In this document: positions 34,379-45,708 of the stretch, piece by piece
Layout: the number at the start of each line of letters is the position of its first letter
Position numbering within the stretch: position 1 is the stretch's first letter
The notes under the pieces: generated by a model
Told to the model about the DNA's origin: nothing
What the model saw: only the letters and a program-made list of their open reading frames with translations
Database searches by the model: none
Translations under genes and position numbers: made by a program
From: Linanthus parryae
Lineage: Eukaryota > Streptophyta > Magnoliopsida > Ericales > Polemoniaceae
NCBI GenBank assembly: GCA_023055425.1
Contig: JALGPY010000035.1
Span: 2,471,501 to 2,535,500 of the forward strand
Reading direction: 5' to 3'
Length of the DNA: 64,000 nucleotides

Positions 34379-37300
34379 CTGCTCATGGAGTTGTCACTGG
34401 TACATTTCTTATCCATGAACAACCAACATTCGTATTATTTGATTCTGGTGCATCATATTCGTTCATATCATCATCATTTGTTAAAAAACTGGGGTTGAAT
34501 AAGCCATCTACCATATCCACTCCCGTAGAAACCCCTACTGGCCAAATAACAGTGTGTGACACCATGTTTGAAGAAGTCGAGCTGAAAATCCTATCAAGTA
34601 CCCTACCAGCCAATCTAATAAAGTTTGACCTCCGGGGTATAGATGTTATTCTGGGGATGGACTGGCTTGGGATGTATCGAGCAGTTATTGACTACTATGA
34701 TCAGAAAGTTCGGTTGAAAGGACCTAAGGGGGAGAATATCACCTATCGTGGTATCACAAGGGAGCCTCGCATTAGACTAGTGTCAGCCTTGACTATAGTC
34801 AACCAAATGAGGAAGGGGAACTCTGACTACTTGTGTTACATCCACGACGTATCCAAGAAGGAAAATCTACTGGAGGAGATACCTGTCGTAAGGGAATTCT
34901 CCGATGTCTTTCCGGACGAGATTCCAGGGATGCCACCCAAACGAGAAGTGGAGTTCTCCCTAGACTTAGCACCTGGGACTGCTCCTATCTCGAAGGCACC
35001 ATATCGGATGGCACTAGCAGAATTAAAGGAAAGGATCAACTGCAAGAACTCCTGGAGAAGGGGTATATACGACCAAGTGTATCACCCCGGGGAGCACCAG
35101 TGCTTTTCGTAAAGAAGAAGGATGGAAGTCTGAGGCTATGCATTGATTACCGGGAGTTAAACAGTGCCACCATCAAGAACAAGTATCCTCTACCCCGGAT
35201 TGACGATCTGTTCTATCAACTACAAGGTTTCAGCGTTTTTTCAAGGATTGATTTGAGGTCAGGATATCATCAACTTCGGGTAGCCGAGAAGGATATCCCG
35301 AAAACTGCCTTCAGAACCAGATATGGCCATTATGAGTTCACTTTGATGCCATTGGTCTGACCAATGCACCTGCAGTGTTTATGGATCTGATGAACCGGGT
35401 GATGAGGCCATTTCTGGATCGATTTGTAGTGGTATTCATCGACGACATCCTTGTGTACTCGAAGAGCGAGGAGGACCACGAGGAACATCTCAGAGAAGTA
35501 CTACAAACTCTGAGACAAGAACAGTTGTATGCCAAGCTGTCTAAGAGCCAGTTCTGGCTAGATCGTGTTCCATTCTTGGGTCACATCATTTCAAAGGAAG
35601 GGATAGCAGTGGACCCAGGGAAGATCTCAGCAGTTAAAGACTGGCCAACACCGAAGAACGTGTCTGAAATAAGGAGTTTCCTTGGCTTAGCAGGTTACTA
35701 CCGGCGCTTTGTGAAGGACTTCTCCAAAATTTCCAGGCCGCTGACTACATTGACGAAGAAGGCAGTAAAGTATCAGTGGGTCGACAACTGTGAAGAAGTA
35801 TTTCATACTCTAAAGGAGCAGCTGACTACGGCACCAGTATTGCCTCTACCAAACAACTCTGACGAGTTTGAAGTGTACAGCGATGCATCAAAGAAGGGGA
35901 TAGGGTGTGTGCTTATGAAAGAAAGAAGGGTAATTGCCTATGCCTCAAGACAATTGAAACCCCACGAGGAGAACTATGCCACGCATGACTTGGAGTTGGC
36001 AGTAATAGTCATCGCGCTGAAGATATGGAGACATCATCTGTACGGCGCAGTTTGCAAGCTCTATACGGATCATAGAAGCCTGGAGTATATCTTCACCCAG
36101 AAGGAGCTGAACAGCAGACAACGAAGATGGCTAGAGATTACCAAGGACTACGACTTGCGTATTCAGTACCACGAAGGAAAGGCACATGTGGTCGCCTATG
36201 CGTTAAGTCGAAAGTCCAGCCATGCGATGAATGCCACGTTAGTCTTGCCGGAATGGCTATGCCACGAGTTCACGAAGCTCGAAATTGAAGTAGTCGAACA
36301 AGGAACAATGCATGGCCTACTTGGAAGCATGACAGCTGTGCCAGACTTCTTTGAGGAAATAAGAAACAATCAAGCCGGAGACGTGAAGCTCCAAAGGATC
36401 CGGAAGAAGATTGAAGCAGGAGAAACCAAAGACTTCAAGATTCATGATGATGGGAGCATCCGCTACAAGGGAAGGTGGTGTGCACCGCAAAAGTGCGCAG
36501 AAACCAAGGAGAATTTAATGAACGAGGCACACAACACACCTTATTATGTTCATACTGGGGGTGACAAACTCTACAAGGATTTGAAGAAGACCTTTTGGTG
36601 GCCCAACATGGAGAGGGAAGTAGCCGAATTTGTAGCCCGGTGCTTAACCTGTCAGAAAGTGAAGTTCGAACACAAGAGGATGGGAGGCTTAGTTCAGCCA
36701 TTGGATGTCCCAGTTTGGAAATGGGATTCCATCTCGATGGATTTCGTAACTGCCCTGCCAACGTCAAAGAATGGACTCAATCAAATATGGGTAGTAGTGG
36801 ACCGGTTGACCAAGACAGCAAGATTCATTCCAATGAAGGACACATGGAGCATGGAGCAAAGGGCTGATGCGTATGTCAAGAACATAGTAAGATACCATGG
36901 GGTTCCGAGTTCAACAATCTCAGACAGGGACCCTAACTTTCTCTCGCATTTCTGGAAGGCCCTTCAAGAAGCGTTGGGAACCCAACTAAGATTCAGTACA
37001 GCATTCCACCCAGCTACGGATGGACAAACAGAAAGGACCATTCAAACCTTGGAAGAAATGCTAAGGGCTTGTGTTATGGATTTCCAAGGATCATGGGTTG
37101 ACAAGCTGCCACTGATAGAGTTCTCGTACAACAACAACTACCACGCCAGCATTCGCATGGCACCCCACGAAGCTTTGTATGGGAGGAAGTGTCGAACACC
37201 CCTATGCTGGAGTGACATCAGCGAGACAGTGGTGTTAGGCCCACAGATGATTGAGGAAATGACAGATCAAGTACGACTCATCCAGCAACGAATGAAGGCA

Positions 37301-37786
37301 GCACAAGACAAACAAAAGTCCTATGCAGATCAGAAGAGAAGACCATTAGAGTTTCAAGTGGGTGAAAATGCGTTTCTTAAGGTTTCTCCTACAAAGGGAG
37401 TAACAAGGTTCAAACAGAAAGGTAAATTGAGCCCAAAGTTTATCGGGCCATATGACATTCTAGAGCGAATTGGAGAAGTTGCTTATCGATTGGACCTACC
37501 ATCTAAATTGGGGCGAGTTCACAACGTATTCCACATATCACAGTTGAAGAAGTATGTACCAGACCCATTTCATGTGTTGGATCCTGAACCAGTCGAATTA
37601 GACCCGTCTCTAACATACGAAGAGCATCCTGTGAAAATTCTAGATACTAAGACAAGGGACACGTGTACCAAGAGTGTCAAGCTGGTAAAAGTTTTATGGA
37701 CGAACCATCAAACAGAAGAGGCTACTTGGGAAGCAGATGACAATATGAGGAAAAAGTATCCACACCTCTTTGTAGAATTAAACTGA
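34379..37786 (+). pseudogene. Tekay pol with C-terminal chromodomain, frameshifted
   Basis: Protease (FDSGASYSFISSSF, about 34438-34479) and its C-terminal half (GIDVILGMDWLGMYRAVIDY) are open to 35112. A frameshift near 35025 moves reverse transcriptase to another frame ([20 protein letters not shown]), and a second near 35353 moves it again. From 35375 to 37786 one 803-residue frame holds the catalytic [11 protein letters not shown], RNase H ([14 protein letters not shown]), the integrase zinc motif (HTGGDK ... CLTCQ), integrase catalytic Asp/Asp/Glu ([21 protein letters not shown]) and a C-terminal chromodomain ([14 protein letters not shown] ... [11 protein letters not shown]). The chromodomain steers insertion to particular chromatin in this group. 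The two shifts disable this copy in cis. Confidence 0.92.
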
Positions 37787-38026
37787 GTTTCGGGGACGTC
37801 ACTCCTCTAAAGGGGGAGGAATGTAACCCTTTAGTTCTGTGACCTTAATTTTGTGTGCCACATCGAACCAGATATTAATAAAAAATAACATTTTTCGTAT
37901 ATTGCATGTACTACATGTCATATTACATGTGTTGGCTGTTACGATATATAGAAAATCTTATAGTGACCTTTCGTGGATTAATTGACTTAAGCTTCGAGGA
38001 CGAAGCTCTGTTTAAGGGGGGAAGGA
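37787..38026 (+). other. Tekay 3' untranslated region and polypurine tract
   Basis: The region holds two purine-rich signals. AAAGGGGGAGGAATG lies at about 37809, and TTTAAGGGGGGAAGGA (38011-38026) directly abuts the LTR, so the second is the plus-strand primer. Paired internal and terminal purine tracts are common in this lineage. Confidence 0.75.
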
Positions 38027-41020
38027 TGTGATACCCCGTTTTTATTAAAAGAGTAATTTGTGGAAATTTCGTATAGTTAAATATTAATTATATAGCGATA
38101 GGGGAGGTAGTTGTCGTTTCGAGAAGTATGAAATAGTTAATTAAATACTCAAGTTGGGGTAGAAGTTGTAGTTATTAGAAACATGAAATCCTTAGGAGTA
38201 ATGTAATAAAAATTAATAAAATAAAAATAAAATAAATAGTTCATAATTCTCTAACCCTACCTGCAATCACGATTCCCAGAACTCCCCTCCTCTTCTCCTC
38301 CCTCTTCTTATACAGCTTCGTCTTCTCTTCTCCTTCACACCCGACCAGCCACCACCATCGGCATTACTCTCACTACCATCACAACCACCACCTCCACCAG
38401 CTCTCTCTCTCTGCTCCCCTCCCCATCAGTACCAACAGCAGCAGTAGCAGCAGCGGCACAAGGCCGCTGCCTTCTCCGACGCCGGCGAGCCACCATCGCC
38501 TCCGACGGGAAACCACCACCACAGCCATCGCATCCTCCACCACCTATCTCTCCGTCTCTCTCCCTCCTCTCTTTTCTCTCCGTCCAAACGAAAACAGAGC
38601 CAGCAGCGGCAGTGGCCGTAGGCCACGCCACCACGCCGCCGGAGAAGACCGACAGGATCACCACCGAGGCCACCACCACCACTGCTCTCTCGCACTCTCA
38701 CTCTCTGGGCCATTCCTATCTCCTGTCCTCCATCTCGAACAACCAAAAAAGAAAAAGGGCAGAGGACGCAGAGACCCGCTTCGTCGCCGCCGCCGCTGGT
38801 GACGAAGCTTGGCTCGAGCTAACGGGAGACACCCACCTCCTGAAATCAATTCCATTCCCCCTCCTGGGAGTCCGAGGAGCCCCTCAGCAGCCTCAATCGA
38901 AGCCAAGAGTGTCTACAACGTTGCCGAAGAACATCACCGGTGACCCACTCGACGGCGAACCCGAACCGGCTCATTTCTCGACCATTCTTCGCGGTTTTCG
39001 ACTAGGGTACACTCTAAATCCTCCTACGGTTCATTTTTGATAATCAAAATGTCATCTTGCTCGTTAAAATCAAATTCGAGATGTTTGGGTATGGGAGATT
39101 ATATGTGTTCTTGCATTGGGTGTCGTTTTTGCACTTTCTGAAACTTTAAGGGCATGTTGCGATGAATATTAAACAGCTATTTGTAGTGTAGGGTAGTTGT
39201 TTGTAGTTTCTACAAACGTTAGGGGATCCATTTATAGTTTATATAAACTGTATACAAAATGTGAAATTAAAAATGTAATTTTTGGATTAAAATTATTTCC
39301 TAACATTTCTAAATATTATCTTGATTATGTAAAAGAAAATTTGGCTTTTAAAATTATGTAGGAATTATTTAATAGAATGTATTGTTGTTTCTCTTGAAAA
39401 ATAAGCAAAATAAAAGTATATGTTGTTGAATAAATAATTTCAAGTGCTTGTAAACTAGTGTTTTGAGTAAAATAAGTTATTTGGATAATAGTGATAAAAT
39501 AAGATGGAAAATTAAGTTAGGAAATTAATAACAAATAATTAGACTCTTAAATTAGGAAACCATATTTCTCTTGTTTAATTAAAATTTATTATTTTTCATA
39601 TATACTAGAAATTATTTATTTACCATAATTTATATATGTATGACACAACACTTGTCTTTATTTGAATTTTCTTATCTTATAGTATGTAAATATATTATTA
39701 AAAAATTATTAGCTACAATTAATTTAGCATAAATAAAACTCTACGGTCGCCTAAATGAATAGGATGTATAATAATTTTTTTTTTAAATGTCAGTGTGTAA
39801 ATTTAATAAATGATTTTATAAAATAGAAACTATATAAGTCGTAATATTTCTATAAGAAAAATAAATAAATAAACACACAGATATATAGAAAATGACACTT
39901 GTTTTCCTAATAAACAATTTTATGATATCACTTAAATAACTCATATCTAATTCTCTTATCACAGTATTAGAATGCATTTCTAACAATTAATTTAGTTAAG
40001 AGTTTCTTTTACTTGGGGAATTTAAATAATGGGCATATTGTAAGTAATAGATTGTTTTGTAAGTAAAGCCTAAACTAGTATTTTCTAAATGAAGAGGTTG
40101 TAATTAGTTAGTTTGAAACCGAATTTTTGTTTTCTCACTGTATAGAATACAAGAGCATTGTTAGGGAAACTAAGTACTAATATTAGATAAGTGCAATTTG
40201 GGTTGGCATTACCATAAACTAGCATATATCAAACAAAGAGGGTTTTAGACTCTGAACTAAATCAAATAGGACTCTCTCACGTCATCACTTGCATATTAAG
40301 TGCTAGTTGAACTTGTGATTAATTAGAAATTATAAGCTGTAGGTGACGAGTTCGTAGACGAGGGTTATGTCTACTTGTGAACGCTGACGTGATATTTGTT
40401 TGTGTTATCAAGGTGAGTAAACATGCCAAGTCTAGCGCCCTAGCTTCTTTCATGTCGAAATGTGATTTTATAAGTTGTCTCAAAAGGTGTTTTATTACAT
40501 ACATGCTTTACTTGAGATTTGGTTATGTTTGAGATATTTTATTTGAAATTGACACGTGAAATAATAACGCTTAATAACGTAATGTGAAAAGAGTTGTGCG
40601 GAAAAAACTTATTATTATTGTCGTGTTGGCTTCGTCCACTCGACCCGTGATTATTATTGTCGTGTTGGCTTCGTCCACTCGGCCTGTGATTATTATTGTC
40701 CTGTTGGCTTCGTCCACTCGGCCTGTGTATTTTAACCCGGTCGCAACCTGCCGGGTCGCTCCATGTACTCACCTCTCTGGCCGCAAGAAGTCTTAGGTGG
40801 TGCCGGCACTTAAGGTCTTGGATTCTTGTGATGGATTGTTCTTCCCCGTATCAACTAATGGATTAAATGGTTTGGATATTGGACATTTTTAAAGATAATG
40901 GAAATATTGAGATTTAATGGTGGATTATGGATTATCAAAGTTTTTTTGAAAAATTTACAAGAACTCGGGAATGTCTTTTCCTTCTGTTGTTTCTCTATTT
41001 GAAGTAAAATACTTGTGAAT
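38027..41020 (+). repeat. Tekay 3' LTR, first segment (truncated)
   Basis: It begins TGTGATACCCCG right after the polypurine tract and follows the 5' LTR from its start to the point that matches about 18630, near the 3' fifth. It then breaks off into a 26-nt piece of gag. It has three 39-bp repeats (40611-40727) and a shorter (AAAT)n than the 5' LTR. Confidence 0.9.
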
Positions 41021-41046
41021 GGTACATATGATGGGCAATGGAGTTC
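41021..41046 (+). repeat. 26-nt gag-derived filler between LTR segments
   Basis: The 26 bases match 33190-33215 in gag with two C/T differences (core ACATATGATGGGCAATGGAG). It sits exactly between the two LTR segments. Confidence 0.8.
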
Positions 41047-43731
41047 ACCTCCTGAAATCAACGCCGGTGACGAAGCTTGGCTCGAGCTAACGGGAGACAC
41101 CCACCTCCTGAAATCAATTTCATTCCCTTCCTGGGAGTCCGAGGAGCCCCTTAGCAGCCTCAATCGGAGCCAAGAGCGTCCAACGTTGCCGACGAACATC
41201 ACCGGCGACCCACTCGACGGCGAACCCGAACCGGCTCATTTCTCGACCATTCTTCGCGGTTTTCGACTAGGGTACACTCTAAATCCTCCTACAGTTCATT
41301 TTTGATAATCAAAATGTCATCTTGCTCGTTAAAATCGAATTCGAGATGTTTGGGTATGGGAGATTATATGTGTTCTTGCATTGGGTGTCGTTTTTGCACT
41401 TTCTGAAACTTTAAGGGCTTGTTGTGATGAATATTAAACAACTATTTGTAGTGTGGGGTAGTTGTTTGTAGTTTCTACATACGTTAGGGGATCCATTTGC
41501 AGTTTATATAAAATGTACACAAAATGTGAAATTAAAAATGTAATTTTTGGATTAAAATTATTTCCTAACATTTTAAATATTATCTTAATTATGTAAAAGA
41601 AAATTTGGCTATTAAAATTGTGTAGGAATTATTTAATAGAAAATATTTTTGTTTCTCTTGAAAAATAAGCAAAATAAAAGTATATGTTGTTGAATAAATA
41701 TTTTAAAGTGCTTGTAAACTAGTGTTTTGAGTAAAATAAGTTATTTGGATAATAGTGATAAAATAAAATAAGTTGGAAAATTAAGTTAGGAAATTAATAA
41801 CAAATAATTAGACTCTTAAATTAGGAAACCATATTTCTCTTGTTTAATTAAAATTGATTATTTTTCATATATACTAGAAATTATTTATTTAACATAATTT
41901 ATATATGTATGACTCAACACTTGTCTTTATTTGAATTTTCTTATCTTATAGTATGTATATATATTGTTAAAAAATTATTAGCTACAATTAATTTAGCATA
42001 AATAAAACTTTACGGTCGCCTAAATGAATAGGATGTATAATAATTTATTTTTTTCTAAATGTGAGTGTGTAAATTTAATAAATGATTTTATAAAATAGAA
42101 AATATATAAGTCGTAATATTTCTATAAGAAAAATAAATAAATGAATGAACAAACACACAGATATTTAGAAAATGACACTTGTTTTCCTAATAAACAATTT
42201 TATGATATCACTTAAATAACTCATACCTAATTCTCTTATCACAGTATTAGAATGCATTTCTAACAATTAATTTAGTTAATAGTTTCTTTTACTTGGGGAA
42301 TTTAATAAAAATAAATAAGTAAATAAATAAATAAATAAATGGAATAATGGGCATATTGTAAGTAATAGATTGTTTTGTAAGTAAAGCCTAAACTAGTATT
42401 TTCTAAATGAAGAGGTTGTAATTAGTTAGTTTGAAACCGAATTTTTGTTTTCTCACTATATAGAATACAAGAGTGTTGTTTGCGAAACTAAGCACTAATA
42501 TTAGATAAGTGCAATTTGGGTTGGCATTACCATAAACTAGCATATATCATACAAAGGGGGTTTTAGACTCTGAACTAAATCAAACAGGACTCTCTCACGC
42601 CATCACTTGCATATTAAGTGCTAGTTGAACTTGTGATTAATTAGAAATTTTAAACTGTAGGTGACGAGTTCGTAGACGAGGTTTACGTCTACCTGTGAAC
42701 GCTGACGTGATATTTGCTGTGTTATCAAGGTGAGTAAACATGCCAAGTCTAGCGCCCTAGCTTCTTTCATGTCGAAATGTGATTTTATAAGTTGTCTCAA
42801 AAGGTGTTTTATTACATACATGCTTTACTTGAAATTAGGTTATGTTTGAGATATTTTCTTTGAAATTGACACGTGAAATAATAACGCGTAATAACGTAAA
42901 GTGAAAAGAGTTGTGCGGAAAAAACTTATTATTATTGTCGTGTTGGCTTCGTCCACTCGGCCCGTGATTATTATTGTCGTGTTGGCTTTGTCCACTCGGC
43001 CTGTGATTATTATTGTCATGTTGGCTTCGTCCACTAGGCCTGTGTATTTTAACCCGGTCGCAAACTGCCGGGTCGCTCCATGTACTCACCTCTCTGGCCG
43101 CAAGAAGTCTTAGGGAGGTGCCGGCACTTAAGGACTTGGATTCTCGTGATGGATTGTTCTTCCTCGTATCAACTAGTTTGGATATTGGACATTTTTAATG
43201 ATAACGAAAAAATTGAGATTTAATGGTGAATATTGGATTATCGAAGATTTTTTTGAAAATTTACAAGAACTCGGGAATGTCTTTTCCTTCCGCTGTATCT
43301 CTATTTGAAGTAAAATACTTGTGAATTATTTACTCTTCATCCAATTATTGTTTGCTACTTGAGTTAAAATATCCCGAATCTGATTTACATGCTTTGGTTT
43401 TATTCACTCAGTATTTCATTGATGACTTTCGAAACTGCGGTTCCTGTTTTAATTCCCACCGCAGGTCTAGATGGAGAAGACTTGGCTTAGGATGGGGGGA
43501 AAACGCGGACTCATCTATTTTTATCAGCACGCCTAGTAAGTCGAACTCCTAGACTTTTCACTTTGTGTAATAATGTTTTAAGAAGATGTGTGAAACTTTT
43601 TTTATATGTAATATATAATGGTGGCAATGTTTGTTCTCGATATGCGCCATTTCTTATTGAGTAGCACCCACCCGGGCTCTCCGGTCCGGAACGGAAAGTC
43701 TGGGAATCAAGGGCTGTTAAAGCCAGGGGTT
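41047..43731 (+). repeat. Tekay 3' LTR, second segment (lacks LTR start)
   Basis: A second LTR copy starts inside the LTR (matching about 38803) and reaches the LTR end at 43731, where the final CA has become AA. It holds three 39-bp repeats (42928-43044). A short block CACCTCCTGAAATCAA is duplicated at its beginning. The target duplication gccag and the LINE follow. Confidence 0.88.
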
Positions 43732-43765
43732 GGGACGACTCCTGACAGTCCAGCAATTGCGAGGG
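43732..43765 (+). pseudogene. LINE ORF2, short segment between two insertions
   Basis: 34 bp of LINE ORF2 lie between the Tekay element and the solo LTR. In frame it reads QGLGRLLTVQQLRG and so continues MLGLSWNCQ at 15487-15513. The frame is preserved at both junctions once target duplications are taken into account. Confidence 0.88.
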
Positions 43766-44688
43766 TGTTAAGGAACATAAATTGCACATTTTAGTATGTT
43801 ATTGAACTCTTGATAACTTACTTTAATGTGTAACTTGTGTATTCTAACGCTATTACTAGACTTATGCTTGTTTCTTTTAGTTTGTGTGAAATTTCCTTTT
43901 TTTGTAGGAAATATTGCGCTTTGGAACTCAAGAAAATATTCCACAAAACTCAAGAGGCGATTCAAGGGAGCTTAGGAGGGCCAAAAGACATGAAGAAGGT
44001 ACTTGGAGCGCTTGATTAGAAGAATAGTGAAGATTTGAGAGGCCAAGATTGAAGACAAAGAAAGTTAGAAGGCCAAAGTTAAATCAAAGGGGCTTATTTG
44101 AAGATAAACTAACGGATTGGGGCTAAAGTGCAAGGTCCTACACATTTTAAAGAGCTAATTTGAAGCATCTCTACCGGATGGGGGTTTAATATCACATTTC
44201 TCAACGTTTTAAGAGGCAAGGGGGTATTTTAAAAGCTTCTAGCAAACAAAGGGGGAGCCGGGTGCAATTATGGTGAAATGGAGCCCTCTCTCACGCGTCT
44301 CTCTCTCCTTTTTCTCTCTCCCCGTCGTTGCAAAAAGAGAACCCACGAAATCCTCCATGGAAGTTTCGACCAAGCTTCTTCAAACCTCCACCCCGACCTC
44401 ATTTCTTCACCGAATCAAGTGAAATCAGTCCCAAATTGATCCTAAGACCGAGAGATACATATCCCACCCCTTAATTCGGACCAAAATTCAGCAACAAGAA
44501 AAGCCCCAATTCACCTAGGGTTCATGAAGCTTCCTAAAATCAACGATTGAGAGAAGATTGGTTCAATTTAAGGGTTGAGATGTGTTCTTGGAGGCCAAGA
44601 AACCTCTTCACCACTGCCTATATAAGCTAAGGACGAAGATTGAAGAAAGGACCTCTCCACTCACGAATTTTCTGAAGCAAAACGCTGC

Positions 44689-44740
<52 letters not shown>

Positions 44741-45708
44741 CCTTGGCTAATTCAGGGTTGTTCTTGGTGTTTCTGAGCTCGTTTTGAGCTATTGCAGAGC
44801 CAATAACAACCATAGAGGAGGGAATTTCGGATTTAGCTAGTTCTCATCTCTTGTTCTTCATTGTTCTTAGTTTGTACTTCATTTTTTGGTTACTTGGCTA
44901 TTAGTAGTTGATTTATTGTAGCTTGGAATCAAATTTAGTAGTTCGAATCAAGTATTAGTGACTTTGATCGTCATTTTGAGTTGAAATTGGAGAATAGCTT
45001 GTGTATTCTTGAGTTGGAACTTGAATTGAATGATTTGTTCATGAATATGCTTGATATCTCTTGTGTTTCTCTCTTAGACATTAGTATCTAAGTTTGTTGT
45101 TGGTTGAAGTTGATGAATCTAGGTGTGTTGGGTGTGGATTCAATTGTTAAATCAATGAGTTGAGAAGTTCCTCTTGTGATTCATGATTCAGTGAGTGTTG
45201 GATTACAAATCCGATTTGTAGCTTCATCTTGTATGTGGATTCATGCTTGAATACACATACTTGATAGTTGATACAACTTAGTTTTGGATTACACTAGTGT
45301 TCCTCATGAATCATACTTGGATTTGACATTAGAATCCACACATCTCCTTGTAATATCATTTGGGTGTTGGATTCATGCACAACAAACCTAGATGATTCAA
45401 CTAAGACCAACTATTCTCTCAATCCTACAAACTCTTCTCAAGTTTTAGATTCTCTTTAAGTATTTTCTTAGTTTCTTTAAATTGTTTCACACAACAACTC
45501 TTGCTCCATCACTTGTGTGGTGGAGTTTAAAGCTTGGCTAGCTCTAAAGCCTATGAGAAATCGCTTATTAATTTTTAGTAGTTGCTTAGTAGTTGTGTTA
45601 GCTTAGAGTGTCACCTCTTGCTCAATCCTTGTGGATTCGACTCCGGTCTTACCGAATTATTACTTGAGACGATATCCTATACTTGGGATTATCTTTATCG
45701 ACTCAACA
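43766..45708. repeat. solo LTR of an LTR retrotransposon
   Basis: 1943 bp beginning TGTTAAGG and ending CTCAACA, flanked by an exact 5-bp duplication gaggg (43761-43765 and 45709-45713). No internal region is present, so it is a solo LTR left by LTR-LTR recombination. It contains a (TC)n run at 44693-44738. ORFs inside (for example 44582-44776) come from that repeat. The strand is unknown. The family is not identified. Confidence 0.88.

Larger units (their letters stand above)
15514..43731 (+). mobile_element. Tekay-like Ty3/gypsy chromovirus, interrupted by an Athila element
   Basis: The element has 5' LTR 15514-19023, a tRNA-Met primer site at 19026, gag (19584-19597 and 33128 onward), pol with a C-terminal chromodomain to 37786, a polypurine tract ending at 38026, and a compound 3' LTR 38027-43731. 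Target duplications gccaa (15509-15513) and gccag (43732-43736) differ by one base. LTR ends are TGTAA...TTACA in the 5' copy. Chromodomain-bearing Ty3 elements with long LTRs fit the Tekay/Del lineage. It lies in LINE ORF2. Without the Athila insertion (13.5 kb including one target duplication) it would be about 14.7 kb, long because of the compound 3' LTR. It is not autonomous now: gag and pol carry stops and frameshifts. Confidence 0.9.

Noticed and set aside
44582..44776. Ser/Leu-repeat ORF
   Set aside because: Produced by the (TC)n microsatellite in the solo LTR.
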